Assembly: GCA_018968885.1 (NCBI GenBank)
Contig: JAGWZK010000002.1
Span: 1 to 64,000 of the forward strand
DNA length: 64,000 bases
Origin: Planctomycetota bacterium
GTDB taxonomy: Bacteria > Planctomycetota > Phycisphaerae > Phycisphaerales > UBA1924
Reading direction: 5' to 3'
This document shows positions 38,162-47,178 of the stretch, piece after piece; position 1 is the first letter of the stretch; each line of letters opens with the position of its first letter. The notes below the pieces were generated by a model. It did no database searches. It was not told where the DNA came from and was given only the letters and a program-made list of their open reading frames with translations. Both the position numbers and the translations under genes were made by a program.

Positions 38162-40309
38162 ATGAACCTGAATCGTCTTCGCCGCATGAACCAGACCGCT
38201 GGCTATCCGACTTCCAGCCGCAACCTCTTTGACCAGTTGGAGCAGCGCAACCTGCTCTCGCTGGCTTTGTCCAACTTCTCGACCAACGACACCATCGTCG
38301 CGGCCGGACAATCGCTGACACTGAGCGTCGACGTGGTGCCGACGGGTGAGACCGTCCGTGCCGCGAGTTTCTTCCGCGATGTGAATAACAACGGATCCTG
38401 GGATTCGGGCACCGATGTGGATCTGGGTGCGACATTCTCCGCCGCAACCGGCAACACCTACCGCCGCACCATCACCGTCCCCGGCACCTGGACCGGCACG
38501 ATCAATCTCGTCGCCGACGCCGTTGGTTCAAGCAATAACTGGTCTGGCAATCGCCAGTCGACCAGTGTCACTGTCAATATCCGCCCCACCACCGGCACCT
38601 TCACAGCCCCCAGCACCGGCAGTAGTGGCGTTGGTTTCAGCGTCTCAACCGATGCTTCCGACACCGACGGCACCGTTCGCGCGGTCACCTGGTTCCTGGA
38701 TCGCAACTCCAACGGCGTATGGGATGGCTCATCGGTCGATACTTCCCTCGCTACGTCCTTTACACCCAGTAGTGGCAGCACCTACTCCGCCACCTTGACA
38801 CCGGATTCCTCCTGGCCGATCAACGCCAACATCGTCACCGACGTTCAGGACAACAACACAGACTGGGCGGGCAATCAGCAGTCCAGCACGGTCGTCATCA
38901 GTGGTGTCTCTGCCCGCCCAACCGTCTCGGGCCTGACCATCACTCAGGATCGCACATTTGATGGCAAGCGCATGACCGCGACCGTGACCGCCAATGACAA
39001 TTCTGCGGTCCTTGCCGCCACTTTCTTCATCGACAACGACAACAACGGCGCCTGGACGCCCAATGTCGATCAGTCGCTGGGCACGACCTTCACGGCCAGC
39101 GGTCCCAACCAGTTCTCCGTGACATTCACGCACGATTTCAACGGCTCGCAAACGATCACCATCGTCGGTGACGCTGTTGATCACGACGGCCTTTGGTCCA
39201 ACGCCCGCGTCAGTGCCACCGCCACCAACGATGGTGCCTGGGTCCGCTTTGTCGAAGTCGCCCCCGCCAGCTCTGGCGGCGGCAACACGACATTCAACAT
39301 CTACTCCGAGATCACCGCACCCAGCTACTTTGCCCGCAGCAGTGCCATGTCGGGCACCGGCGTTCTCTTCCTGGATGTCAACAACAACGGCCGCTTTGAT
39401 GACGGCACCGACACACTCGTGACCACTGCTTCGCTGAACGCGACGCGCGATGCAGGTACGGCACTGAACCAGAGCGGCGTGGTCGTTGCCGACAGCGTCC
39501 GCGCTGCGGGTGCCAAGTTCTACTCGTTCGTCACCGCTGGCTCGACATCGTCGACATATGCCAGCGACCGCATGTCCCCCTACCGCGTGGAAACGCTCAT
39601 CCAGGACACCAGCAACGAGCCACGCATCACCAGCATGTCCATCACCGTCGGCTCGTCCACCATTCTGGCGATTCCCGGCAGTGCTTACTCCATCACCGGT
39701 AACTGGGATGCTGCTGCAGGCGGCGTCGCTGTCACCCTCTTCTGGGATGCCAATCTCAATGGTCGCTGGGATACTGGCACCGACACCGACCTTGGTTTCG
39801 TCGCCGTCACCGGCACCAGCGGCACCTACACGCTGAACGGCACAGTCCGCACCGCCATGGGCGGAACCACCGGCGCCTTCACCGTCGCGGTCAAGGACTC
39901 CGGAGGCGAATGGGGCCGCACATACTCTGACCGCTCTACTCAGATCTTCAAAGCACCTGTCATCAGCAACGGGTCCTCCGCCGGTGGTGCCGCTGGCTCA
40001 ACCATTCAGGTCGAGTTCGACATCGCCGACGAGATCCAAATCCGCGCCGCGTCCGGCTTTATCGATGTCAACGGCAACGGCCTCTTGGATGGCAGCGACA
40101 GCACCTACTCGGCCACCACCTACTCGCTGATCAGCGGCAGCCGCACTAGCGGTCGCATGCGACTCTCGATCAACACCACAGGTCTTTCCGCCGGAACTTA
40201 CACCTTCTACGTCGCTGGCACAGACTTCTACACCGGCGATACCAACGCCCCCGGCGGCGTGCAAGGCCTCTGGTCCACACGCACTGCCATCTCCGTCACG
40301 CTCACCTGA
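38162..40309 (+). CDS. LEPR-XLL-like six-repeat protein 5 (array gene 5)
   Basis: 715 residues from the ATG at 38162, which has GGGAGGA 10 bases upstream; the longer frame from 38030 adds an unlike leader. N-terminal motif FDQLEQRNLLSLA. Asp loops: FRDVNNNGSWDSGTD, FLDRNSNGVWDGSSVD, FIDNDNNGAWTPNVD, FLDVNNNGRFDDGTD, FWDANLNGRWDTGTD and FIDVNGNGLLDGSDS. It is the only member whose fourth loop is canonical. Strong C-ending codon bias suggests high expression. The end GLWSTRTAISVTLT matches genes 1 and 4. Preceded by a 253-base gap with short GTGTG/CACAC inverted repeats (38100-38132) and no gene. Confidence 0.87.
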   Translation: MNLNRLRRMNQTAGYPTSSRNLFDQLEQRNLLSLALSNFSTNDTIVAAGQSLTLSVDVVPTGETVRAASFFRDVNNNGSWDSGTDVDLGATFSAATGNTYRRTITVPGTWTGTINLVADAVGSSNNWSGNRQSTSVTVNIRPTTGTFTAPSTGSSGVGFSVSTDASDTDGTVRAVTWFLDRNSNGVWDGSSVDTSLATSFTPSSGSTYSATLTPDSSWPINANIVTDVQDNNTDWAGNQQSSTVVISGVSARPTVSGLTITQDRTFDGKRMTATVTANDNSAVLAATFFIDNDNNGAWTPNVDQSLGTTFTASGPNQFSVTFTHDFNGSQTITIVGDAVDHDGLWSNARVSATATNDGAWVRFVEVAPASSGGGNTTFNIYSEITAPSYFARSSAMSGTGVLFLDVNNNGRFDDGTDTLVTTASLNATRDAGTALNQSGVVVADSVRAAGAKFYSFVTAGSTSSTYASDRMSPYRVETLIQDTSNEPRITSMSITVGSSTILAIPGSAYSITGNWDAAAGGVAVTLFWDANLNGRWDTGTDTDLGFVAVTGTSGTYTLNGTVRTAMGGTTGAFTVAVKDSGGEWGRTYSDRSTQIFKAPVISNGSSAGGAAGSTIQVEFDIADEIQIRAASGFIDVNGNGLLDGSDSTYSATTYSLISGSRTSGRMRLSINTTGLSAGTYTFYVAGTDFYTGDTNAPGGVQGLWSTRTAISVTLT

Positions 40310-40335
40310 TCGACTCACTTTCTTGCACAAACAAA

Positions 40336-40370
40336 GCGACCCCGGCTCAACACCGGGGTCGCATTCTTTT
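40336..40370. terminator. Bidirectional terminator between array gene 5 and gcvP
   Basis: GCGACCCCGG (40336-40345) pairs perfectly with CCGGGGTCGC (40353-40362) over a 7-base loop. ATTCTTTTTCTC follows rightward and, leftward, TTTGTTTGTGC, so it can serve both converging genes. Confidence 0.85.
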
Positions 40371-40385
40371 TCTCATCAGCCTTGT

Positions 40386-43289
40386 TCAACTTGCCAGTTC
40401 GGCAACGCTGGGACATGTGCACACAAGATTGCGATCGCCATAGGGATTATCCACTCGACCCACACTGGGCCAGAACTTGGCATCGCGCAGCCACGCGGCG
40501 GGATACGCCGCCTCATCTCGCGAATACGCATGGCTCCATTCGCCGGTGATCGCTTTCTGCGTGTGCGGGGCAAACTTCAGCGGGTTGTCCGCCTGCGTCC
40601 ACACTCCTGCCTCCACCTTGGCGATCTCCGCCCGAATCGCAATCAGCGCATCACACAGGCGATCAAGCTCCGCCTTGGGCTCAGATTCCGTCGGCTCGAT
40701 CATGAGCGTGCCCGGCACCGGCCATGACATCGTCGGACCATGGAAGCCGTAATCCTGAAGACGCTTGGCGATGTCATCCACCGTCACATGAGCCGACTTA
40801 TCAAACGGGCGGCAGTCCAAAATAAACTCGTGAGCGCACAACCCGTTCTGACCGTTGAAAAGAATCGAGTAGTGCCCTTCCAGCCGCTTGGCCATGTAGT
40901 TGGCATTCAAGATCGCCACTTGCGTGGCCTTGCGCAATCCTGCCGCGGTCATCAACGCGATGTAGACCCAGGAAATGGTCAGAATGCTTGGGCTGCCGTA
41001 AGGAGCCGCAGAAATCGGCCCGATCGAGTGATCCCTCTGCGTATCGGGATGACGGACCGGGTGCCCAGGTAGAAAGTCTGCCAAGTGTGCTGCGACGCCG
41101 ATGGGGCCCATACCCGGACCGCCACCACCGTGGGGAATGCAGAATGTCTTGTGCAGATTCAAGTGACACACATCCGCGCCAATGAAGCCGGGGCTGGTGA
41201 GACCAACCTGCGCATTCATATTCGCGCCGTCCATATACACCTGTCCGCCGTGATCATGGACGATCTTGCAGATCTCTTTGATATCCGCCTCAAACACACC
41301 ATACGTGCTCGGATACGTCACCATCAACGCGCCGAGCTTGTCCTTATGCTCCGCCGCTTTGGCACGCAGATCAGCAAGATCAATATTCCCCTTTGGATCA
41401 TTCTTGACCGCCACCACGCGGAAACCGGCGATCACCGCCGAAGCGGGATTCGTGCCGTGCGCCGAATCGGGAATCAGGCACACATCACGCTGGGGCTGCC
41501 CTTTGGCATGGTGATACGCGCGGATCACCATCAACCCTGCATACTCACCCTGTGACCCCGCATTCGGCTGCAAAGACACCGCGGCAAAGCCCGTGATCTC
41601 TGCCAGCCACGCCTCCAGCTCAGTGAACATCCGCAGATACCCCTTGGTCTGATCTGCCGGTGCAAAGGGGTGCATCCGCCCAAACTCCGGCCATGTCACC
41701 GGAATCATCTCGCTTGTCGCATTCAATTTCATCGTGCACGAACCCAGCGGAATCATGCTGTGCGCCAGCGACAAGTCGCGACCCATCAACTTGAAGATGT
41801 AACGCAGCATCTCCGTCTCGCTGTGATGCGTGTTGAAGACCGGATGCGTCATGTACCCGCTGGTGCGTGCAAATGCCTGTGGCAGATCCAGTGACTGACC
41901 CGCCAGCAAAGAATCCGCCGTGTCCGACACACTCTTGCCGTGGACAAACACCTCGAGCAACTCTTGCACATCTGCCCGAGTGGTCGTCTCATCGAGTGAA
42001 ATGCCCAGCGTGCCATCGCCAAAATCACGCAGATTGATGCCTCGCGACACCGCCGCCACCAGGTAGGAACCAGCAGTGCCACTCCTTGGCTTCACCTTGA
42101 TGGTGTCAAAGAACGTCGGCGTGATGACCTGATGCCCCTGCTTACGCAGCCCATTGGCCAATGCCAGCGTGAAGGCCCGAACCCGCAGCGCAATCCGCCG
42201 CAGACCGTCCGGCCCATGATACACGCCATACATGCTCGCCATGATCGCCAGCAGGGCCTGCGCCGTGCAGATATTGCTCGTCGCCTTCTCACGCCGAATG
42301 TGCTGCTCGCGCGTCTGAATCGCCATGCGCAAAGCCATGTTTCCCTGCATGTCGCGAGAGACACCGATGATGCGCCCCGGCAATTTGCGAGCGTGCTCGG
42401 TCTTGGTGGAAATAAACGCTGCGTGAGGCCCGCCAAATCCCATCGGCACACCAAACCGCTGTGCGCTCCCCACGCAGATATCCGCGCCAAACTCTCCCGG
42501 AGGGGTCAGCAACGTCAACGCCAGCAGGTCTGCTGCGACCACCGCCTGCGCCCCAGCCGCGTGCGCCTTTTCGATGACTGCGCGATAATCCTCGACGCGC
42601 CCGTCGGTGGTCGGATACTGCAACAGCACGCCGCACACATCGCCAGTCGAAAGATCAAAGTGTGACGGGGCTGTGACCGTGAGCGTGAGACCCAATCCCT
42701 CCGCACGAGTCTTTACCACCGCAATCGTCTGCGGGTGGCAGTCGCTGGCCACGACGAATCGCTTCTTGCTCGGACCCGCAATCGCATGACACATCGCCAT
42801 GGCTTCCGCCGCCGCCGTCCCCTCATCCAGCAGCGAAGCCCCGGACAGAGGCAGCCCAGTAAGATCACTCACCATGGTCTGGAAATTCAACAACGCTTCC
42901 AGACGCCCCTGCGCGATCTCCGCCTGATACGGCGTGTACTGCGTGTACCACCCCGGATTCTCCATGATGTTGCGCAGAATCACCGGCGGTGTGATGCAAT
43001 CCGAATACCCCATCCCGATACACGAACGCATCACTCGATTCTGATCGGCCATCGACTTCAATCGCGTCAGCGTCTCAGATTCTCCCGGCAGCGTTCCGTT
43101 GGGCAACCCTTCCAGATTCATGGGCTTGCGATTGCGGATCGACTCGGGAACCACCGCATCGGCAAACTTCTCCAGATCTGAGTATCCAAGTGCCGCGAGC
43201 ATCTCGGCAATCTCATGCTCATTGGGACCGATGTGACGGTGCACGAAAGTGTCAGAAGGATTGAGCACGCTGGCAACGGATTGGGGCAT
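40386..43289 (-). CDS. gcvP: Glycine dehydrogenase (decarboxylating), P-protein
   Basis: 967 residues, the full-length single-chain P-protein. It decarboxylates glycine and passes the aminomethyl group to the H-protein lipoyl arm in the glycine cleavage system. Seen: [17 protein letters not shown] at the N-terminus, [31 protein letters not shown], the second-half glycine-rich [12 protein letters not shown], and the PLP-lysine site [18 protein letters not shown]. The start at 43289 (GAGG 5 bases upstream) matches the family; an in-frame ATG at 43382 with AGGA is possible. gcvT and gcvH are not in the window. Confidence 0.93.
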   Translation of the reverse strand: MPQSVASVLNPSDTFVHRHIGPNEHEIAEMLAALGYSDLEKFADAVVPESIRNRKPMNLEGLPNGTLPGESETLTRLKSMADQNRVMRSCIGMGYSDCITPPVILRNIMENPGWYTQYTPYQAEIAQGRLEALLNFQTMVSDLTGLPLSGASLLDEGTAAAEAMAMCHAIAGPSKKRFVVASDCHPQTIAVVKTRAEGLGLTLTVTAPSHFDLSTGDVCGVLLQYPTTDGRVEDYRAVIEKAHAAGAQAVVAADLLALTLLTPPGEFGADICVGSAQRFGVPMGFGGPHAAFISTKTEHARKLPGRIIGVSRDMQGNMALRMAIQTREQHIRREKATSNICTAQALLAIMASMYGVYHGPDGLRRIALRVRAFTLALANGLRKQGHQVITPTFFDTIKVKPRSGTAGSYLVAAVSRGINLRDFGDGTLGISLDETTTRADVQELLEVFVHGKSVSDTADSLLAGQSLDLPQAFARTSGYMTHPVFNTHHSETEMLRYIFKLMGRDLSLAHSMIPLGSCTMKLNATSEMIPVTWPEFGRMHPFAPADQTKGYLRMFTELEAWLAEITGFAAVSLQPNAGSQGEYAGLMVIRAYHHAKGQPQRDVCLIPDSAHGTNPASAVIAGFRVVAVKNDPKGNIDLADLRAKAAEHKDKLGALMVTYPSTYGVFEADIKEICKIVHDHGGQVYMDGANMNAQVGLTSPGFIGADVCHLNLHKTFCIPHGGGGPGMGPIGVAAHLADFLPGHPVRHPDTQRDHSIGPISAAPYGSPSILTISWVYIALMTAAGLRKATQVAILNANYMAKRLEGHYSILFNGQNGLCAHEFILDCRPFDKSAHVTVDDIAKRLQDYGFHGPTMSWPVPGTLMIEPTESEPKAELDRLCDALIAIRAEIAKVEAGVWTQADNPLKFAPHTQKAITGEWSHAYSRDEAAYPAAWLRDAKFWPSVGRVDNPYGDRNLVCTCPSVAELAS

Positions 43290-43724
43290 GTGAACCTCAA
43301 CAGGGCGGTGCGAAGAATTTCCTGAACTCTTGGACTCGATGATGCTGGAGGCCGTGCGGTGCGAGGATTCAGTCAGTGACATGCTGGTTCCTAAATGTGC
43401 AGTTGGCCAAGAAAGACCGTGACGCCGCGGCCCGATCACCGAAAGCGGGAAAAGATGTTAGACGCGAGCTGCAATCCCCTACCCCGAACTCGACAGCCCG
43501 CCTTGATACTCGCACTGCCAAGGCCCGATAACACGTTGCTGCGTTTAGATCTGGTCAAAACCGCCTTCCTTCGCCCCCCAATTCCCGAAATTTCGGACCC
43601 AAGTTCAAAACTCACTGGCACGTCCGTTATTCATGGGTCACCTTTAAGTAGCCAAACAGACTTCGGAGAGACCCGGCACGCGCCGGAAAGGTCTGTCAGG
43701 CAATAACGACTTGGGAGCAGAATT
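43290..43724. other. 435-base divergent intergenic region between gcvP and an exported-protein gene
   Basis: Holds both promoters, though none is clear by eye. In the last 80 bases a hairpin, AGACC/GGTCT (43669-43673 with 43690-43694) over an inner CCGGC/GCCGG, competes with CAGAC/GTCTG (43656-43660 with 43691-43695). No glycine-riboswitch core is visible on either strand. GGGAG precedes the rightward ATG at 43725. Confidence 0.4.
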
Positions 43725-44315
43725 ATGAAGACGCGTGCAGCGGTTGCCCTCACCCTCCTCGCCGGTATCGGCGGCGTCGCTTCGGCTCAATTCATTACCT
43801 TCGAAGAACTCGGCGTGCAGCCCGACCTGTTCAACCAGACCACCGCACTGCGAGCTCAATACGCGGGCGTGGGCGTGACCTTCAGTGGGGCTGGCGCCCT
43901 CGATGGTGGCGGCATCCTGAATCAGGCCAGTAACTTCGGCCTCAACGCCCGTTCCGGCGAACACTTCCTTGCCTTCAACACCGGCGCAAGCTTCTCCGAC
44001 GGTGGCTCGGCGTCCGGCCCGCAGACCATCACCTTTGCTGGTGGCGCTTCCGCGGTGAGCATCTATGGCGCTATCGCCCGCATCACCATGACCGCCTTCA
44101 ATGATGACAACATCGAAGTCGGCAACGTGACCATCGGCGCTGATCTCGCATGGCAGGAGCTCGCCCTCACAGGCAACATTTCATATGTTGTTATCGCTGG
44201 CGCTGGCTCCGACACGATGGTTCTCGATGATCTCTCCTGGACCGCCATCCCCGCTCCCAGCAGCGCGGCACTGGCTGGCATCCTCGCCCTCGGTGCTGCT
44301 CGTCGCCGCCGCTGA
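43725..44315 (+). CDS. Exported protein with PxP-hydrophobic-RRRR C-terminal tag (second copy of the type)
   Basis: 196 residues. Signal peptide ALTLLAGIGGVASAQ, then a compact beta-rich domain beginning FITFEELG, which resembles the exported PEP-CTERM-type beta-sandwich proteins that share an early ITFEE/ITFDD segment. C-terminus IPAPSSAALAGILALGAA followed by four Arg: P-x-P box, membrane helix, Arg cluster, a sorting tag like that of the protein at 13151-13828. Function unknown; extracellular or envelope location is inferred. Confidence 0.78.
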   Translation: MKTRAAVALTLLAGIGGVASAQFITFEELGVQPDLFNQTTALRAQYAGVGVTFSGAGALDGGGILNQASNFGLNARSGEHFLAFNTGASFSDGGSASGPQTITFAGGASAVSIYGAIARITMTAFNDDNIEVGNVTIGADLAWQELALTGNISYVVIAGAGSDTMVLDDLSWTAIPAPSSAALAGILALGAARRRR

Positions 44316-44375
44316 AGCACATCACACTGACTGGATACCCGGCCCATGCTCGTCACCACCGAGCGTGGGCCGTTC

Positions 44376-45293
44376 TCATTTTGCAACTGGTGTCTGCCCA
44401 AGCGTGAAATGCACATGCCCCGGCAGCTTCCACGAAGCTGGCGGATCGCGCCGCACCGCAGTGGCCACCTCATCCATGCCGCCAATCGTCTCAACTTTCC
44501 CGGTGGCACGATCAATCTTTACCGCGCGATTCTCATTCACGCCGATACCCCAATCCTGGCCTGTGATATCCAACGCGATTTCCAGCCGCCCAAGCCGCTT
44601 GCGCTCGGCAAAGTGGGAATCCACGATGCAGTTGTGAACCAATCCCATCCCTGTGCCAAGTTTCAGTGTGCCCTTGTCTGCAATATCGAAAAGCCCGGTC
44701 GTGGCAAAGTTCTCACGCACATTCGCCTTCTGAACATCAGCAAGGCCGCCCCAATACTTCACACTCGGCTCAATCTGGCCAGAGTGAAACATCACGTCGC
44801 CCATCATGGCAGCGCCCGCGCTCGTCCCAGCCACCGTGCCGCCACGATTCAGCAATCGAATCACCGCGTGATACGCCGCGCTGTCGCGGCGTGACTTCTC
44901 ACCCTCCCCTGCCTTTGGTCTAAACACTTCGACAATCCGCTTCTGATCTCCACCGGTAAAAAACAGCACATCGCAGCGTTCAATCAGGGCCACCACTGCC
45001 GGATCATCGGCCCGTTCCGGTGCATTTTCTCGCAAACCGATATCCACCACCTCTCGACCGGGTGCCCACTTGGCAAACCCATCCTTCTTAGATGTGAACG
45101 CCCCTTCGCCATCACCACTCGCGGTGGTCACAACCCCGATCGTGCCTGAAGTTCCTTGCAGTATGTAACGATGCACCTCGCCGTTCTCATCGTGCATGGA
45201 ACCACCAGCCGCGATCAACGTGCCGCGCTGCCCGCCGCAGCCAGCCAATACCAGTGCACACATCACCATGACGCCGAGCATCATCTTTTTCAC
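44376..45293 (-). CDS. Cyanophycinase-like lipoprotein (peptidase S51)
   Basis: 305 residues. Lipoprotein signal peptide with lipobox VLAGC. The S51 fold is clear: GTLIAAGGSM, LFFTGGDQKRI (oxyanion and substrate region), the nucleophile elbow VAGTSAGAAMM (Ser) and KLGTGMGLVHNCIVDSHF. Cyanophycinases split multi-L-arginyl-poly-L-aspartate into beta-Asp-Arg dipeptides. Its start overlaps the stop of the upstream isoaspartyl peptidase (ATGA, 45290-45293), so the two are coupled and likely act one after the other outside the cytoplasmic membrane. Confidence 0.85.
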   Translation of the reverse strand: MKKMMLGVMVMCALVLAGCGGQRGTLIAAGGSMHDENGEVHRYILQGTSGTIGVVTTASGDGEGAFTSKKDGFAKWAPGREVVDIGLRENAPERADDPAVVALIERCDVLFFTGGDQKRIVEVFRPKAGEGEKSRRDSAAYHAVIRLLNRGGTVAGTSAGAAMMGDVMFHSGQIEPSVKYWGGLADVQKANVRENFATTGLFDIADKGTLKLGTGMGLVHNCIVDSHFAERKRLGRLEIALDITGQDWGIGVNENRAVKIDRATGKVETIGGMDEVATAVRRDPPASWKLPGHVHFTLGQTPVAK

Positions 45294-46348
45294 TTGGTCA
45301 CTCCTAGGCCTCGCCCCTTGCTCACCTTGTCCCAGATCGCCACTTCAAACCTGCCGCTGCTATTCGCACAGCCGCGAAACATTCCCTCGCTGTTGAAGGG
45401 CATCGCAATCTCGCCACTCCTGGAAACAGCAATCAATCCACCATCATCCGGGTTCAACGTCTGGAAGACCACATGCCTGGTCGCGGCATCCAAAGACTCA
45501 CCCGCCAATTCCATCCGATCCGACACCGTCTTGGCGATCACGTGCCGAATGAATTGCTCACCCGTTCCCGTACACGACACCGCGCACGTTGCGTTGTTGG
45601 CATACGTCCCCGCGCCCACGATCGGCGCATCACCGATCCGTCCCCAACGCTTGCCGGTCAAGCCGCCCGTACTCGTCGCTGCAGCCAGATTGCCATGCTG
45701 ATCCAGTGCCACACACCCCACCGTGCCATATGTGTGCAATGCCCTGGCAGGTGCCGCCGCACTCGTCTTTGCGTTCTGCTCAGCCCGCCATTCCTCCAGC
45801 ATCTTTCGCCGCTTCTCAGTGTCAAATGCCGAATTGGGCACCCTGGGCACACCCTGCAACGTTGCAAACTCTTCCGCCCCGGCCCCAGCCAACAACACAT
45901 GCCGCGTCTTGGTCATCACTAATCGTGCCAAGCCCACAGGGCTCTTCACCGTCGTTACACCCGCCACCGCCCCGCACGCCAGATTGCTTCCATCCATCAC
46001 ACAGGCATCCAGCTCATGTGTCCCATCGGCCGTGAACGCCGCGCCTACACCGGCATTAAACCCCGGATGCTCTTCCAAGGTTTGCACCACGGTTTCGCAG
46101 GCATCCAGCGAAGAGCCACCATCCTCCAGCACCTTCACGCCTCTGACCAACGCAACGCGCAGTGCGCCTTCATACTCGGCAATCATCTCAGGGGCCGCCG
46201 TCTTGGAAAGCGTCCCCGCCCCACCGTGAATAGCCAGCGCCCAAGACTTCGTCGCCCCCCGCTGTCCACCCGTGGCACATCCCCCTGCCGCACTCATAAG
46301 AAATGCGGCACAGCACAACCCGACGCAAGACCAGAACAACGTGTGCAT
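45290..46348 (-). CDS. Isoaspartyl peptidase / L-asparaginase, Ntn-hydrolase type, exported lipoprotein
   Basis: 352 residues from the ATG at 46348 with GGAGG 8 bases upstream. Signal peptide with a Cys at AAGGC, probably a lipobox. Family hallmarks: LAIHGGAGTLS, the Asn/Gly segment GFNAGVGAAFT, the autocleavage site with its Thr nucleophile in TYGTVGCVALD, TSTGGLTGKRWGRIGD and substrate loop CTGTGEQFIR. The enzyme hydrolyses beta-aspartyl dipeptides, such as the Asp-Arg made by cyanophycinase. It is the first gene of a two-gene operon with the cyanophycinase. Confidence 0.87.
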   Translation of the reverse strand: MHTLFWSCVGLCCAAFLMSAAGGCATGGQRGATKSWALAIHGGAGTLSKTAAPEMIAEYEGALRVALVRGVKVLEDGGSSLDACETVVQTLEEHPGFNAGVGAAFTADGTHELDACVMDGSNLACGAVAGVTTVKSPVGLARLVMTKTRHVLLAGAGAEEFATLQGVPRVPNSAFDTEKRRKMLEEWRAEQNAKTSAAAPARALHTYGTVGCVALDQHGNLAAATSTGGLTGKRWGRIGDAPIVGAGTYANNATCAVSCTGTGEQFIRHVIAKTVSDRMELAGESLDAATRHVVFQTLNPDDGGLIAVSRSGEIAMPFNSEGMFRGCANSSGRFEVAIWDKVSKGRGLGVTK

Positions 46349-46431
46349 ACACGAACCTCCGGCCGCGCTGAGAAGGCCAAGCGCGGTCGGAGAGATTACC
46401 ACATCCGTTGGTACCCGGCGAATCCGAGCTT

Positions 46432-47156
46432 TTACCACCGCATATGCACACCCAAGTGATAGAACCCGCCACTCGGCCCCTCCGCAGGCAGCGTCGCCAG
46501 CATCACGCTGGTCTTGGCCCCATCCACCAGTTCCATTGGTGCTTCCGGCCCGCCCATATCCGTCTTCACCCATCCCGGATGCGCGGCATTCACTTTCACA
46601 TTCGTGCCGCGTAGCTCGTGAGCGAGGTGATTGGTGTACATATTCACCGCGGCCTTGCTCATGTCATACGCCGTGAACTTGAAATTGTAAATCCCCGAGT
46701 TCGGATCGGCGTGCTCGGCCACACTCCCACAATGCTCGACAAGTTCACGATCCGCCCCGCGTTGCTCTTTTTCACCAGTGGCAGAAACGCCTGCGTCACC
46801 GCGATCAATCCCATCACGTTCACCTCAAACGTGCTGCGAATCGCGACTTCCCCCACAGTGCTCGCCGCCCCATCCCCCTCATACGAAATCACACCCGCGT
46901 TATTCACCAGCACATCGAGTTTGCCAAACTGCTTCTCGACTGTGGCCGCCGCAGCCGCGATCGACTTGGTATCGGTCACTTCTAACGCGATCCACTGCGC
47001 GTTCACACCTTACTTGCGCAATGCATCCACCGCCGCGTTCCCCTTGCCAGCATGTCGCGCCCCGATCAAAATCGTGTGCCCCAGTTTCCCCAGTTGCCGC
47101 GCAGTTTCAAAGCCAATGCCCTTGTTCGCTCCGGTGATCAGCGTAATCGTCGCCAT
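46432..47156 (-). pseudogene. Short-chain dehydrogenase, disrupted by TAA and a frameshift
   Basis: The gene starts at 47156 (MATITLITGANKGIG, cofactor-binding TGxxxGIG) and reads through GARHAGKGNAAVDALRK to an in-frame TAA at 47010-47012, then continues as WIALEVTD, LVNNAGVIS and IVNLSSIVG. Near 46721-46730 one base is missing; the other frame goes on with EHADPNSGIYNF, the catalytic YDMSKAAVN and HPGWVKTDMGG. All SDR landmarks are present, so the ancestor was a functional carbonyl reductase-like enzyme. Neither lesion alone could be bypassed by choosing another start. It ends 83 bases from the asparaginase start and follows an old yellow enzyme gene by 22. Confidence 0.8.
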
Positions 47157-47178
47157 GAACATCTCCTCTTGAGTTCTC

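Noticed and set aside
28769-40309. Reading the five repeat proteins as phage tail or toxin (RTX) proteins
   Set aside because: The Asp loops are single per repeat of about 110 residues, not the short GGxGxD nonapeptide runs of RTX, and no secretion or phage genes lie nearby.
43616-43632. Sigma-54 type promoter before the tagged exported-protein gene
   Set aside because: TGGCAC matches the -24 box, but the -12 position reads TTATT and lacks the nearly invariant GC.
43640-43724. Glycine riboswitch near gcvP
   Set aside because: GGAGAG and a TCAGGCAA-like end are present, but on the strand of the other gene, only about 40 bases apart and without the conserved core. It does not fit the aptamer.
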